NCBI GenBank assembly: GCA_031426355.1
Contig: JANPLD010000008.1
Coordinates: 1 to 54,862, forward strand
Source: JANPLD01 sp031426355
Lineage (GTDB): Bacteria; Pseudomonadota; Alphaproteobacteria; Rickettsiales; UBA8987
DNA length: 54,862 nucleotides
Direction of reading: 5' to 3'
The position numbers and the translations under genes are program-made. Shown one piece after another: positions 32,532 through 41,084 of this stretch (position 1 is its first letter; each line of letters opens with the position of its first letter). A model generated the notes under the pieces. The model ran no database searches and had not been told where the DNA came from. It saw only the letters and a program-made list of their open reading frames with translations.

Positions 32532-33566
32532 TTAAACTTTTTCTGCGATTAGACATTTAAAAAGCACACCCATTTCATCTTCAGAGATCAGTCTGCTGAG
32601 AGAGGTTTCTATATTTTTTCTAGTATCCTCATCTTTATCCTTAGCCAGTATTTCCGCTCGTTTCTGAATGCCAAGAGATATAAAAAAATCCCTTTGGGTT
32701 TGCAAAAAGCAGTTTAAACCAGATAATTTAAAGGTTTTTTCGAGAAGTTCAAAATCCACATGGTAGGTGAGGTCAGCTTGGCCAATATTCTCAAATACAT
32801 TGTTAAATTTATTTTTATATAGGCTCTGGAAGCTATCTCCATAGGCGCTTTTAAAATAGCCGTAATCAAAAATAAGACTCAAACCTTTATTTGAATTTAT
32901 GAGTTTTGATATTTCTTTTGCTATAGAAATTGAGGCCGGGGAAATTTCCCTGATATCGCCCTGTTTTGGATTTGGGGGGCCATCAAATTTTTTATTCGTA
33001 GCTATGGATGAAAAATAAAAGTCTTTATCGAATTTGATGACCCGCTGTTTCCATCTTCCATCTTCAAAAATGAATTGTTTTAAAGGCAGTGCGTCAAAGA
33101 ACTCATTGGCTAAAACAATTACAGGTCTTTTAGTTTTTATTTCGTTAATTGATGAAAACCATTCTTTTTGGAGATCATGGCTTTCTAAAAGTTCTCTCTG
33201 GGATCCTACAAGTATTTCGTTTACATCAATAATTTTAATTTTTGTGTTTTTGTAGAAGCTTGGAAATTTTTTAAGAACGAGCAATATATCATTCATTAAA
33301 GTTCCTTTGCCGGAGCCCAGTTCAATTATTTCAAATTCGCTGATATTATTTTGGGTCAACCAGTTAACCAGAAACAGGCCGATCATTTCACCAAAAAGTT
33401 GTGAGATTTCTGGTGCGGTAATAAAATCCCCCTCTTTACCTAGAGGTTGTTTTTTACGGTAATATCCATGGCTCTCATCAAGCAGGGATATTTCCATAAA
33501 CCTGTCGATTGTGATAAAATCTTCCCTTTCAATTATAGAGACTATTTTCTTCTTAAGTTCATTCAT
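32532..33566 (-). CDS. MidA/NDUFAF7-family protein methyltransferase
   Basis: A 344-residue SAM-dependent methyltransferase of the MidA family (DUF185). The mitochondrial homologue NDUFAF7 methylates an arginine of a complex I subunit. The N-terminal SLLDESHGYY and GKEGDFITAPEISQLFGEMIG are diagnostic, followed by motif I IIELGSGKGTLM and FFDALPLKQF. The C-terminal DVDF-like YHVDFELL and RDFFISLGIQKRAE are also typical. Length is normal. The complex I role is known for the relative and inferred here. It is divergent from trxA. Confidence 0.9.
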   Translation of the reverse strand: MNELKKKIVSIIEREDFITIDRFMEISLLDESHGYYRKKQPLGKEGDFITAPEISQLFGEMIGLFLVNWLTQNNISEFEIIELGSGKGTLMNDILLVLKKFPSFYKNTKIKIIDVNEILVGSQRELLESHDLQKEWFSSINEIKTKRPVIVLANEFFDALPLKQFIFEDGRWKQRVIKFDKDFYFSSIATNKKFDGPPNPKQGDIREISPASISIAKEISKLINSNKGLSLIFDYGYFKSAYGDSFQSLYKNKFNNVFENIGQADLTYHVDFELLEKTFKLSGLNCFLQTQRDFFISLGIQKRAEILAKDKDEDTRKNIETSLSRLISEDEMGVLFKCLIAEKV

Positions 33567-33571
33567 TGCAC

Positions 33572-33599
33572 TTGACTAATAAACACTTTAACCTAGATT
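33572..33599 (+). promoter_or_regulatory. trxA promoter
   Basis: TTGACT (33572-33577) and TAGATT (33594-33599) are 16 bases apart and read toward trxA. A strong ribosome site, GAGGAG (33621-33626), precedes the trxA ATG at 33629. Confidence 0.5.
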
Positions 33600-33628
33600 T
33601 CACTTACATATAAATAAGAAGAGGAGTT

Positions 33629-33949
33629 ATGGCAAAGGAAACAACAGATCAGAATTTTGAACAGGATGTTCTTAAAAGCACAAAGCCGGTATTAGTGGAT
33701 TTTTGGGCAGAATGGTGTGGTCCTTGCCGTCAGATAGCGCCTTTTATTGATGATCTTTCAAAAGATAAATCTGAGAAGTTAGAAGTGTTCAAGGTGAATA
33801 TTGATAAAAACCCTGAGATACCTACTAAATATGGCGTAAGGGGTATACCAACACTTATGGTTTTTGAGAATGGTAAACCTACTGCTACCAAAGTTGGTGC
33901 GCTTCCTAAAACGGCCCTCTATCAATGGGTTGATGAGAATGTCGGTTAA
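33629..33949 (+). CDS. trxA: Thioredoxin
   Basis: A 106-residue cytoplasmic disulfide reductase. The active site WAEWCGPCRQIAPF, the buried VDFW, the cis-proline GIPTLMVFENGKP, and YGVRG are all in place, so it should be reducible by thioredoxin reductase. No signal peptide. It has the clearest ribosome site in the window (GAGGAG, 2 bases before the ATG region) and its own promoter. It is followed by rodA after 27 bases. Confidence 0.97.
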   Translation: MAKETTDQNFEQDVLKSTKPVLVDFWAEWCGPCRQIAPFIDDLSKDKSEKLEVFKVNIDKNPEIPTKYGVRGIPTLMVFENGKPTATKVGALPKTALYQWVDENVG

Positions 33950-33976
33950 TAATTATTTCAATAATTTCCATTTCCA

Positions 33977-35119
33977 GTGATAACTAACGAAAAAGCACAG
34001 GAGCACGCGCTATTTGAGAAGTTGCGCAACACCCCTGTAAAGCTTATCGTTATCACTTTACTATTATATTCTGTAGGGGTCACAGTTCTATACTCGGCGT
34101 CAAAAGGTAATTTCTACCCGTGGGCGTTCAAGCATATCGTTAATGGTATCATAGCGCTTCCGCTGATATTTGTGATCATACTTACTGATATAAGGGTATG
34201 GTTCAAAACTTCATATTTTTTATATGCAATGGGACTAGGGCTTCTGCTTGTTGTAAAAGTGATGGGTGTTGAAGGGGGCTTGGGCGCTCAAAGGTGGATA
34301 GCCATAGGTGATTTTAGGTTCCAGCCTTCTGAACTTGCAAAAGTGTTTCTTGTGCTGGCATTGGCAAGATATTACCACATGCTACATTTAAATAATCTTC
34401 ACAAGCTTTCAAGCTTAGTTGTTCCTCTTGGGCTTACCGGGGTTGCGGCAGGTCTTATATTGCTTCAGCCAAACCTTGGTACATCTGCCATCATATGTAT
34501 GGTGTGCGGCTTAATAATGTTCTTAACCGGAATAAGCTGGAAAAAAATATTGACGGTGGTTCTTGTAATTTCACTGGCGCTGCCTGTCCTCTGGGCCAAT
34601 ATGCACGATTACCAGAAGAAGCGTGTACATACTTTCCTCAACCCGGAAGATGATCCACTTGGCGCGGGTTACAATATTATACAGTCTAAAATTGCGATAG
34701 GTGCGGGCGGGTTACTTGGAAAAGGTTTTACCAAAGGAACACAAAGCCAGCTCAATTTTGTGCCTGAGCAGCAGACGGATTTTATCTTCTCCATAGTTGC
34801 GGAGGAGTTCGGTTTTGCGGGTACTATATTAGTGCTAGTTCTATATGGAATGTTATTCCACCAATCGCGGAAAGTAGCTGATACCTGCCGGACAAATTAT
34901 GCAAAAACGGTTGCGCTTGGAATGGTTACGATAATTTTTGTGCACGTATTTGTTAATATAGGGATGGTCAGCGGAATCCTTCCTGTAGTAGGCGTGCCCT
35001 TACCCCTTATCTCATATGGTGGGTCAAGCCTTATAAGCTCACTGATAGCTGTTGCGTTCATCATAAACGCATACGTACACCGGAATGTCACGATAAATTC
35101 CGGGGAAGGCGAAATCTGA
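33977..35119 (+). CDS. rodA: Rod-shape peptidoglycan polymerase RodA
   Basis: A 380-residue SEDS-family glycosyltransferase with about ten membrane helices that polymerises lipid II with PBP2 during elongation. Hallmarks are GAQRWIAIGDFRFQPSELAKV, the LLQPNLGTS segment, GAGGLLGKGFTKGTQSQLNFVPEQQTDFIFS with the catalytic-site Asp, and VGVPLPLISYGGSS. It starts with GTG at 33977. Rod rather than division function (FtsW) is inferred from sequence and from the lack of dcw neighbours. It is convergent with aspS 2 bases away. Confidence 0.93.
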   Translation: MITNEKAQEHALFEKLRNTPVKLIVITLLLYSVGVTVLYSASKGNFYPWAFKHIVNGIIALPLIFVIILTDIRVWFKTSYFLYAMGLGLLLVVKVMGVEGGLGAQRWIAIGDFRFQPSELAKVFLVLALARYYHMLHLNNLHKLSSLVVPLGLTGVAAGLILLQPNLGTSAIICMVCGLIMFLTGISWKKILTVVLVISLALPVLWANMHDYQKKRVHTFLNPEDDPLGAGYNIIQSKIAIGAGGLLGKGFTKGTQSQLNFVPEQQTDFIFSIVAEEFGFAGTILVLVLYGMLFHQSRKVADTCRTNYAKTVALGMVTIIFVHVFVNIGMVSGILPVVGVPLPLISYGGSSLISSLIAVAFIINAYVHRNVTINSGEGEI

Positions 35120-35121
35120 TA

Positions 35122-36951
35122 TTAAACTGTTTTTTCAGCCTTGCTTATTACATCCTTTGCTTTTGGAGAAAGCTGGATATTCAGTTCGCGGAGCTGTTTC
35201 TCATCAACAAAGCAAGGTGCGTTCATCAGTAAGTCTTCAGCGTTCTGGTTAAGAGGGAATGCAATGATCTCACGTATATTTGGCTCATCAGCAAGAAGCA
35301 TCACCATTCTGTCAACGCCTGGTGCAATACCACCATGCGGAGGCGCGCCGTATTTAAACGCTCTGATCATTCCGCCAAATTTATCATCAACAAAATCTTG
35401 CGTGTAACCTGCGATCTCAAATGCTTTATACATGAGTTCCGGCTTGTGGTTCCTTATCGCGCCGCTTGAAAGCTCAATACCGTTACAAACGATGTCATAC
35501 TGGTATGCTTTTATCGCAAGCAGGTCTTCCTTGGTTTTTGCTTTTTCCAGAATCTCTAATCCGCCTTGTGGCATAGAGAATGGATTGTGCGAGAAGATGA
35601 TCTTATTTTCTTCCTCATCCCATTCATAATAAGGGAAATCAGTTATCCAGCAGAATTTGAAACAGTCTTTTTCAAGGAGTTTTAATTCCTCACCTATTAT
35701 CTTACGGAATTCGCCTGCCTGTTTCGGTGCCTTTTCTTTTGTGCCGCAAGCAAAGAATAAGCCATCACCTGATTGAACTCCTGAAATAGTTTTAAGGCTT
35801 TCGATTTGTTCCGGGGTTAAGTTTTTAGCTATCGGGCCTTTTGCTTCGCCTGATTCATCAAAGATGATATATCCAAGGCCTGCATAGCCAAGTTCCTTCG
35901 CCATATCGTTCTTCTTGTCAAAGAAGCTTCTTCCAAGAGATGATGTTCTGGGAGCCGGAATAGCGCGAACTATTGAGCCAAGCTCGATCTGTTTTGCGAA
36001 TATCCCGAAGTTGGAATTGCGGAATACTTCCGTTACGTCAGAGATTATTAGCGGGTTACGGAGGTCAGGCTTGTCAGATCCATATTTCAGCATGGCATCA
36101 TCAAAAGTAATGTGAGGGAAGGCACTTTCCGCCATTTTTTTACCTTTACCGAATTTTGTAAATAGGCGAACCATTAAAGGTTCAACCGCGGCAAATACAT
36201 CGGCCTGAGTTACAAAGCTCATCTCCATATCGAGTTGGTAGAACTCACCAGGGGAACGGTCTGCTCTTGCATCTTCATCACGGAAGCAAGGCGCTATCTG
36301 GAAGTATCTGTCAAAACCACTTATCATAAGCAATTGCTTGAATTGCTGCGGCGCCTGCGGGAGGGCATAGAATTTACCCGGATGCATACGGCTTGGAACT
36401 AAAAAGTCGCGTGCACCTTCAGGTGATGATGCAGTTAATATAGGCGTCTGGAACTCCATAAAACCTTGGCCGGTCATGAAGCTTCTTATTTCGGAGATTA
36501 CGTTTGAACGTAAAACTATATTGTTATGTATCTTCTCACGGCGTAGATCCAAAAAGCGGTATTTGAGACGGGTATTTTCAGGAAATTCCTTATCAGTATT
36601 CACCTGTACCGGAAGCTGCTCATCTTCAACTGCGCTTTCGATTGTAATTTCATCAACTATAACCTCAACCTCGCCCGTATCCATTCTGGAATTTACGGCT
36701 TCGACAACTCTTTCCACCACTTTACCGGTGATAGTTATCACAGATTCAAAACGGATCTTGTCAGCATCGGCAGGGTTTATTTTGCCGCCTTCTGGGAATA
36801 CCAACTGAGTGATGCCGTAATGGTCACGAAGATCAACGAACAGAACGCCGCCATGGTCACGCTTCCTGTGAACCCAGCCAGATAAGCGAACGGACTTGCC
36901 CGCATCTGATTTTTTAATCTCGTTACATTTGTGTGATCTGTATTTATGCAT
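35122..36951 (-). CDS. aspS: Aspartyl-tRNA synthetase
   Basis: A 609-residue class II synthetase of the bacterial type, with an N-terminal OB fold (SGWVHRKRDHGGVLFVDLRDHYG), motif 2 (QIAPCFRDEDARADR), a GAD insertion domain (about residues 290-430), and motif 3 (GIAPGVDRMVMLL). In organisms without asparaginyl-tRNA synthetase this enzyme can be non-discriminating; that cannot be told here. Length is normal. A palindromic repeat with TATAAT on this strand lies just upstream. Confidence 0.97.
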   Translation of the reverse strand: MHKYRSHKCNEIKKSDAGKSVRLSGWVHRKRDHGGVLFVDLRDHYGITQLVFPEGGKINPADADKIRFESVITITGKVVERVVEAVNSRMDTGEVEVIVDEITIESAVEDEQLPVQVNTDKEFPENTRLKYRFLDLRREKIHNNIVLRSNVISEIRSFMTGQGFMEFQTPILTASSPEGARDFLVPSRMHPGKFYALPQAPQQFKQLLMISGFDRYFQIAPCFRDEDARADRSPGEFYQLDMEMSFVTQADVFAAVEPLMVRLFTKFGKGKKMAESAFPHITFDDAMLKYGSDKPDLRNPLIISDVTEVFRNSNFGIFAKQIELGSIVRAIPAPRTSSLGRSFFDKKNDMAKELGYAGLGYIIFDESGEAKGPIAKNLTPEQIESLKTISGVQSGDGLFFACGTKEKAPKQAGEFRKIIGEELKLLEKDCFKFCWITDFPYYEWDEEENKIIFSHNPFSMPQGGLEILEKAKTKEDLLAIKAYQYDIVCNGIELSSGAIRNHKPELMYKAFEIAGYTQDFVDDKFGGMIRAFKYGAPPHGGIAPGVDRMVMLLADEPNIREIIAFPLNQNAEDLLMNAPCFVDEKQLRELNIQLSPKAKDVISKAEKTV

Positions 36952-36961
36952 TTTGGTTTTC

Positions 36962-37022
36962 AGTTATTAGAGTTTAGAATTTAGAGTTCAGATTATACTA
37001 AACTCTAACTACTAGACTCTTG
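36962..37022. repeat. AGAGTTTAG palindromic repeat, copy B
   Basis: TTAGAGTTTAG (36967-36977) pairs with CTAAACTCTAA (36998-37008) in a perfect 11-bp stem with a 20-base loop. Further AGAGTT/GACTCT units flank it. Copy A is at 30016-30080. On the minus strand the loop starts with TATAAT and could be a -10 element for aspS. It lies between two divergent genes (aspS and rnd), so it cannot be a simple terminator. Confidence 0.6.
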
Positions 37023-37075
37023 GCACTTATTGTGTATATTCCTCGCAAAATCAAGAGGTTTGTACTCTAACAGCA

Positions 37076-38227
37076 ATGGAAATAGTAACCAAGACATCAG
37101 AATTATTAGAAAAATTAGCAAATATTAAGGCTAATGAGCAGTTTGTGACTGTTGATACCGAGTTTGTACGTGAAAGAACCTACTATCCTAACCTTGGCCT
37201 TATACAGATAGGGTGCAGTGAGAGTGAATTCGTGATCGACCCGCTTTCAAGTGAGCTGGATATACAGCCGCTAAATGAACTGTTCCAGAATGAGAAGATA
37301 GTTAAGGTTTTCCATGCCTGCCAACAGGATCTGGAAATAATATTAAATACCTTTGGCATTCTTCCAAAAAATATCTTTGATACGCAGATAGCATGCAGGT
37401 TCCTTGGGTTTGGTGAGGCGGTAAGTTATGGGAAGCTGGTTGAGCAATTCTGCAATACAACTGTTGATAAATCGACAAGGTTCACTGACTGGTTAAAACG
37501 TCCGCTGGATGACAGCCAAGTTGCATATGCTCTTGATGATGTGATCCATTTAAGAGAAATATATTTGAAGGTAAAAGCCCTACTTGAGAAAAGGTCAAGA
37601 TATAGCTGGGTTGTAGAAGAAACAGAAAAACTGCTAGATGAAAAATTATACAGAACTGAGCCTGAAGAAGCTTGGAGAAAGATAAAATTCAGGAGTATTG
37701 AAGGCAAATACCTGAACCTTATAAAAGAGCTTGCGAAATGGCGTGAGATACGAGCAATGACAGTCAACCGCCCGAGAATGTGGATAATGAAAGATGATGC
37801 CATTCAGGAAATTGCCCATACCAAACCAAGGAAAGCCGAAGACCTTCAGGCTTTAAGGTTCTATAAATATGAAGAGAAGTTAGCAGGTGAGATAATAGCA
37901 GCTGTTGAAAAAGCCTTTAATTCAAAAGATCTTTTGTTGATGGAAAAGAGCCTTTCCATTTCAGAGAATATGATGCCGATAATTACTTTGCTTAAAATAT
38001 TGCTTCGTAACCAGGGTATTGAAAATAACGTTGCGCCTTCAGTTATAGCAGATACAGATGATATAAAAATGATCGCACTTGGTGAGTTTGAAGGTAACAA
38101 AGCGATGAGCGGCTGGAGATATGATATATTCGGTTCATTTGCAAAAAGGTTAGTTGAAGGAAAAGTTGCGCTGTCTGCAAAGGGTAAAAATGTGTTTATT
38201 ATAGATTTGGAAGCTCATATCGTTTAG
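37076..38227 (+). CDS. rnd: Ribonuclease D
   Basis: A 383-residue 3'-5' exoribonuclease that trims tRNA and other RNA ends. DEDD exonuclease motifs: VTVDTEFVRERTYYP (I), VFHACQQDLEII (II), and YALDDVIHLREIY (III). An HRDC domain follows (about residues 205-285: WREIRAMTVNRPRMWIMKD). Divergence from aspS is a common alphaproteobacterial arrangement. The C-terminal extra domain is typical for the family. It leads a run with a membrane protein and ruvCAB. Confidence 0.94.
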   Translation: MEIVTKTSELLEKLANIKANEQFVTVDTEFVRERTYYPNLGLIQIGCSESEFVIDPLSSELDIQPLNELFQNEKIVKVFHACQQDLEIILNTFGILPKNIFDTQIACRFLGFGEAVSYGKLVEQFCNTTVDKSTRFTDWLKRPLDDSQVAYALDDVIHLREIYLKVKALLEKRSRYSWVVEETEKLLDEKLYRTEPEEAWRKIKFRSIEGKYLNLIKELAKWREIRAMTVNRPRMWIMKDDAIQEIAHTKPRKAEDLQALRFYKYEEKLAGEIIAAVEKAFNSKDLLLMEKSLSISENMMPIITLLKILLRNQGIENNVAPSVIADTDDIKMIALGEFEGNKAMSGWRYDIFGSFAKRLVEGKVALSAKGKNVFIIDLEAHIV

Positions 38228-38236
38228 TCTCTTGCA

Positions 38237-38938
38237 ATGACAGAGAAGAAAAAAGAAATAATGCTGCCAACTGCTACTGAAGAAAAACCGGTTCGGAATT
38301 TTCTTATACTTATAGCACTTATCCCTGTTTCGCCGTTCATCATGATATATTCGATAGTTACCGGTAAATTGCAAAATCCATTTATTGTTGGTGCCTGCCT
38401 AACTATGATCCTTGGCGCGGGCGGATATTATCTTTATGACAGGTTCACCGAATATACGCCGACGAAGCAAGAAAAAGTTCTGCAGTTGTTTGAAGAGCTA
38501 AACGAAAAAGAGAAAAAAGAGTTGATGAAGAAAACCTCAACCTTAAGAAAATCAATTGATGTTGAGAAACTGCCAAAGCAACTTACCCCTATTTTTGATG
38601 TTGAGCAGGATCTGCTTTCCATTAATTATTATTATTTCCTGTTACAAACAGGATATATGGGCGAAAATGCAGAGGGCAGTGTGTATGTTCTGCAAAACGC
38701 GCTTCGCAGCTCTAGTAAGAATTTAGCTAAAGCAGCATGGGAGGCATTATCGCTGATCAATACAAAAGAAGCTCAGGAAATTAAAGATACTTACGCAAAG
38801 GAAGTTGAGGAAGCCAGCAAGCAAAAACAGCAGGTAACAAAAGAGCAGACCTTCAACAAAAAATATTATTATAAAGACCCAACCTGGTCACAAAGCATCA
38901 GGAATGATCTGTTAAAACTTAAAGATAAATTTAAATGA
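38237..38938 (+). CDS. Membrane protein with coiled-coil, upstream of ruvC
   Basis: A 233-residue protein of unknown function. After a Lys/Glu-rich N-terminus there are two hydrophobic segments (about 22-44 and 51-70), then a long helical, Lys/Glu-rich part, including a likely coiled coil near 75-115 and a tail near 180-233. It starts 9 bases after rnd and its end overlaps ruvC by 4 bases (ATGA), so it is co-translated with ruvC. I recognise no family. A link to recombination is suggested only by position. Confidence 0.65.
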   Translation: MTEKKKEIMLPTATEEKPVRNFLILIALIPVSPFIMIYSIVTGKLQNPFIVGACLTMILGAGGYYLYDRFTEYTPTKQEKVLQLFEELNEKEKKELMKKTSTLRKSIDVEKLPKQLTPIFDVEQDLLSINYYYFLLQTGYMGENAEGSVYVLQNALRSSSKNLAKAAWEALSLINTKEAQEIKDTYAKEVEEASKQKQQVTKEQTFNKKYYYKDPTWSQSIRNDLLKLKDKFK

Positions 38939-39435
38939 GCATAACTCCAAAAGTGATTTTGGGTATTGATCCTGGTCTTGTAAACACAGGGTGGGCAGTT
39001 ATTTCGTTAACCGGGCAGAATTACCAGTTCGTTGATTGCGGAACTATATTAACCGAAAGTAAAGCTCCATTAGCTGAAAGGCTTTCGAAGATCGGTGATG
39101 AGATAAATGTGGTGGTTAATAAATTCCAGCCTGATATCGCCTGCATAGAAGAGGTTTTTGTTAATAAGAATAATCTTTCATCACTTAAACTTGGTCACGC
39201 GCGCGGCGTATTAATTTACTGCATTACAAAAAATAACATTCCGCTATTTGAATATTCTGCTACAAATATAAAGAAGACAATCGTTGGCGTTGGCAGAGCG
39301 GAAAAAGAACAGATCGCCATGATGGTGAAAATATTACTTCCCAAGGCAACACCGAAGAATGACCATGAAGCTGATGCTATCGCATGCGCTTTGTGCCATA
39401 CGAATAATTCCATGTTAAAATATAAAATAGCTTAA
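38935..39435 (+). CDS. ruvC: Holliday junction resolvase RuvC
   Basis: A 166-residue endonuclease that cuts Holliday junctions. The acidic active site is intact: GIDPGLVNTGWAV, CIEEVFVNKN, and DHEADAIACAL at the C-terminus. The segment KLGHARGVL binds DNA. It is the first of ruvC-ruvA-ruvB in order with gaps of 5 and 0 bases, so the whole resolvasome is made together. Confidence 0.97.
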   Translation: MSITPKVILGIDPGLVNTGWAVISLTGQNYQFVDCGTILTESKAPLAERLSKIGDEINVVVNKFQPDIACIEEVFVNKNNLSSLKLGHARGVLIYCITKNNIPLFEYSATNIKKTIVGVGRAEKEQIAMMVKILLPKATPKNDHEADAIACALCHTNNSMLKYKIA

Positions 39436-39440
39436 ATTAT

Positions 39441-40064
39441 ATGATCGGGAAATTAAAAGGAATATTGGATAAGATATCGGAAACGCAGATCATAGTTGAT
39501 GTGAACGGGGTTGGTTATCTGGTTGCTGCATCACAGAATACTATTTCAAAACTTGGATCGGTGGGTTCAAAAATATCTCTTCTGATCGAAACTTTTGTGC
39601 GTGAGGATGCGATAAATCTATTCGGGTTTGCTGATGAGGAAGAAAAATACTGGTTCCTGCAGCTTAATAAAGTCAGCGGTGTTGGCCCAAGGGTTGCGCT
39701 TGCGATTCTCTCAGGTTTAAAGCCGCAAAATATAGCGATAGCGCTATCATCAGGTGATAAAAAACTTATTTCATCAATCCCGGGAATTGGCCCTAAGCTT
39801 GCAGAGAGATTAATTACGGAGCTTAAGTCAGTTGCGGGTAAAAATAGTTTTGGAAATAGTTCAGGTGAAGTGGTGAATATTAAAACAAGTGAAGCAGGGG
39901 AGAATACCGGAGCAGTTTTCGATGCGGCACTTGCGCTTGAAAAACTCGGGTTTGGTAGAAGTGATGCGTTCTCAGTTGTTTCAAAGATCCATAACAGCAA
40001 TAAAAATTCCAAGGTGGAAGACCTGATACGCTCAGGCTTAAAAGAATTATCGAAGGCAGGATAG
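39441..40064 (+). CDS. ruvA: Holliday junction DNA helicase subunit RuvA
   Basis: A 207-residue tetrameric protein that binds the junction and loads RuvB. Domain I is an OB fold (MIGKLKGILD to FVREDAINLFGF). The helix-hairpin-helix domain II has VSGVGPRVALAILSGL and IPGIGPKLAERLITELK. Domain III (about 150-205), which contacts RuvB, has AALALEKLGFGRSDA. The length is normal. The ruvB ATG follows its stop with no gap. Confidence 0.97.
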   Translation: MIGKLKGILDKISETQIIVDVNGVGYLVAASQNTISKLGSVGSKISLLIETFVREDAINLFGFADEEEKYWFLQLNKVSGVGPRVALAILSGLKPQNIAIALSSGDKKLISSIPGIGPKLAERLITELKSVAGKNSFGNSSGEVVNIKTSEAGENTGAVFDAALALEKLGFGRSDAFSVVSKIHNSNKNSKVEDLIRSGLKELSKAG

Positions 40065-41084
40065 ATGAGTAATGTTCTTACAAAAACGGAACTTGAAGAT
40101 GATAAGATATTATCACTTCGCCCGAAAAAAATATCTGAATTTATCGGGCAGAAACAGGCTCGTGAGAATTTAAGCATATTCATTGATTCCGCGAAGAAGA
40201 GGAAGTCATCGCTTGACCACGTTATTTTATACGGGCCGCCAGGTCTTGGTAAAACAACAATGGCGCAGATAATTTCACTGGAGATGGGTGTTAATTTCAG
40301 GACGACATCCGGCCCGATGCTTACGAAAACAGGTGACTTAGCCGCGATACTTACGAACCTGCAGGAAAATGATGTTCTTTTTATTGATGAGATTCACCGC
40401 CTCAATACTTCAATTGAAGAAGTTCTTTATTCCGCAATGGAAGATTTTGCCCTTGATATAATAATAGGCGAAGGCCCTGCCGCAAGAACGGTCAGGATAG
40501 ATCTTCCAAGGTTTACTCTGGTGGGTGCAACTACAAGGATAGGTCTTCTTTCAAATCCTCTAAGAGATAGGTTCGGGATACCTTTGAGATTAGAATTTTA
40601 TTCTCCGGAAGAACTGGTTCAGGTTATTACCAGAGCTGCAAAACTGCTTGATGCAGAACTTTCAAAAGAAGGTGCATTCGAGATTGCCAGAAGAAGCAGG
40701 GGAACACCTCGTATTGCTTTACGTATGCTTCGCCGCGTATGGGATTTTGCAATGTATAAAAATGTAAAACTCATAGACAAAAATGTTGCTGATGAAGCGT
40801 TGATCCGCCTTGATGTTGATAGAGAAGGCCTTGATGTTTCTGACAGAAAATACCTTAAATATATTGCTGAAAATTATGATGGCGGCCCTGTCGGTATTGA
40901 AACAATTTCGGCTGGATTATCAGAAGAGCGTGACGCGATAGAGGAAACAATCGAGCCTTATATGCTCCAGATAGGGTTCATCCAGAGAACGCCGCGCGGC
41001 AGGGTTTTAGCTGCCAAGGCGTATGAGCATTTAGGTATTAAAAAATCTAAGAATGCACCTGATCTTTTAGATATTATTGAGTAA
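40065..41084 (+). CDS. ruvB: Holliday junction branch-migration ATPase RuvB
   Basis: A 339-residue AAA+ hexameric motor. Landmarks are RPKKISEFIGQ, Walker A GPPGLGKTT, Walker B LFIDEIHRLN, the GATTRIGLLSNPLRDRFG sensor region, and a C-terminal winged helix (GFIQRTPRGRVLA). It is translated directly after ruvA. Its last 18 bases overlap the convergent PfkB kinase gene. Confidence 0.98.
   Translation: MSNVLTKTELEDDKILSLRPKKISEFIGQKQARENLSIFIDSAKKRKSSLDHVILYGPPGLGKTTMAQIISLEMGVNFRTTSGPMLTKTGDLAAILTNLQENDVLFIDEIHRLNTSIEEVLYSAMEDFALDIIIGEGPAARTVRIDLPRFTLVGATTRIGLLSNPLRDRFGIPLRLEFYSPEELVQVITRAAKLLDAELSKEGAFEIARRSRGTPRIALRMLRRVWDFAMYKNVKLIDKNVADEALIRLDVDREGLDVSDRKYLKYIAENYDGGPVGIETISAGLSEERDAIEETIEPYMLQIGFIQRTPRGRVLAAKAYEHLGIKKSKNAPDLLDIIE

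Noticed and set aside
39515..40183. 222-codon frame antisense to ruvA and ruvB
   Set aside because: It covers the conserved ruvA and ruvB starts and has a Ser-rich, low-information composition.
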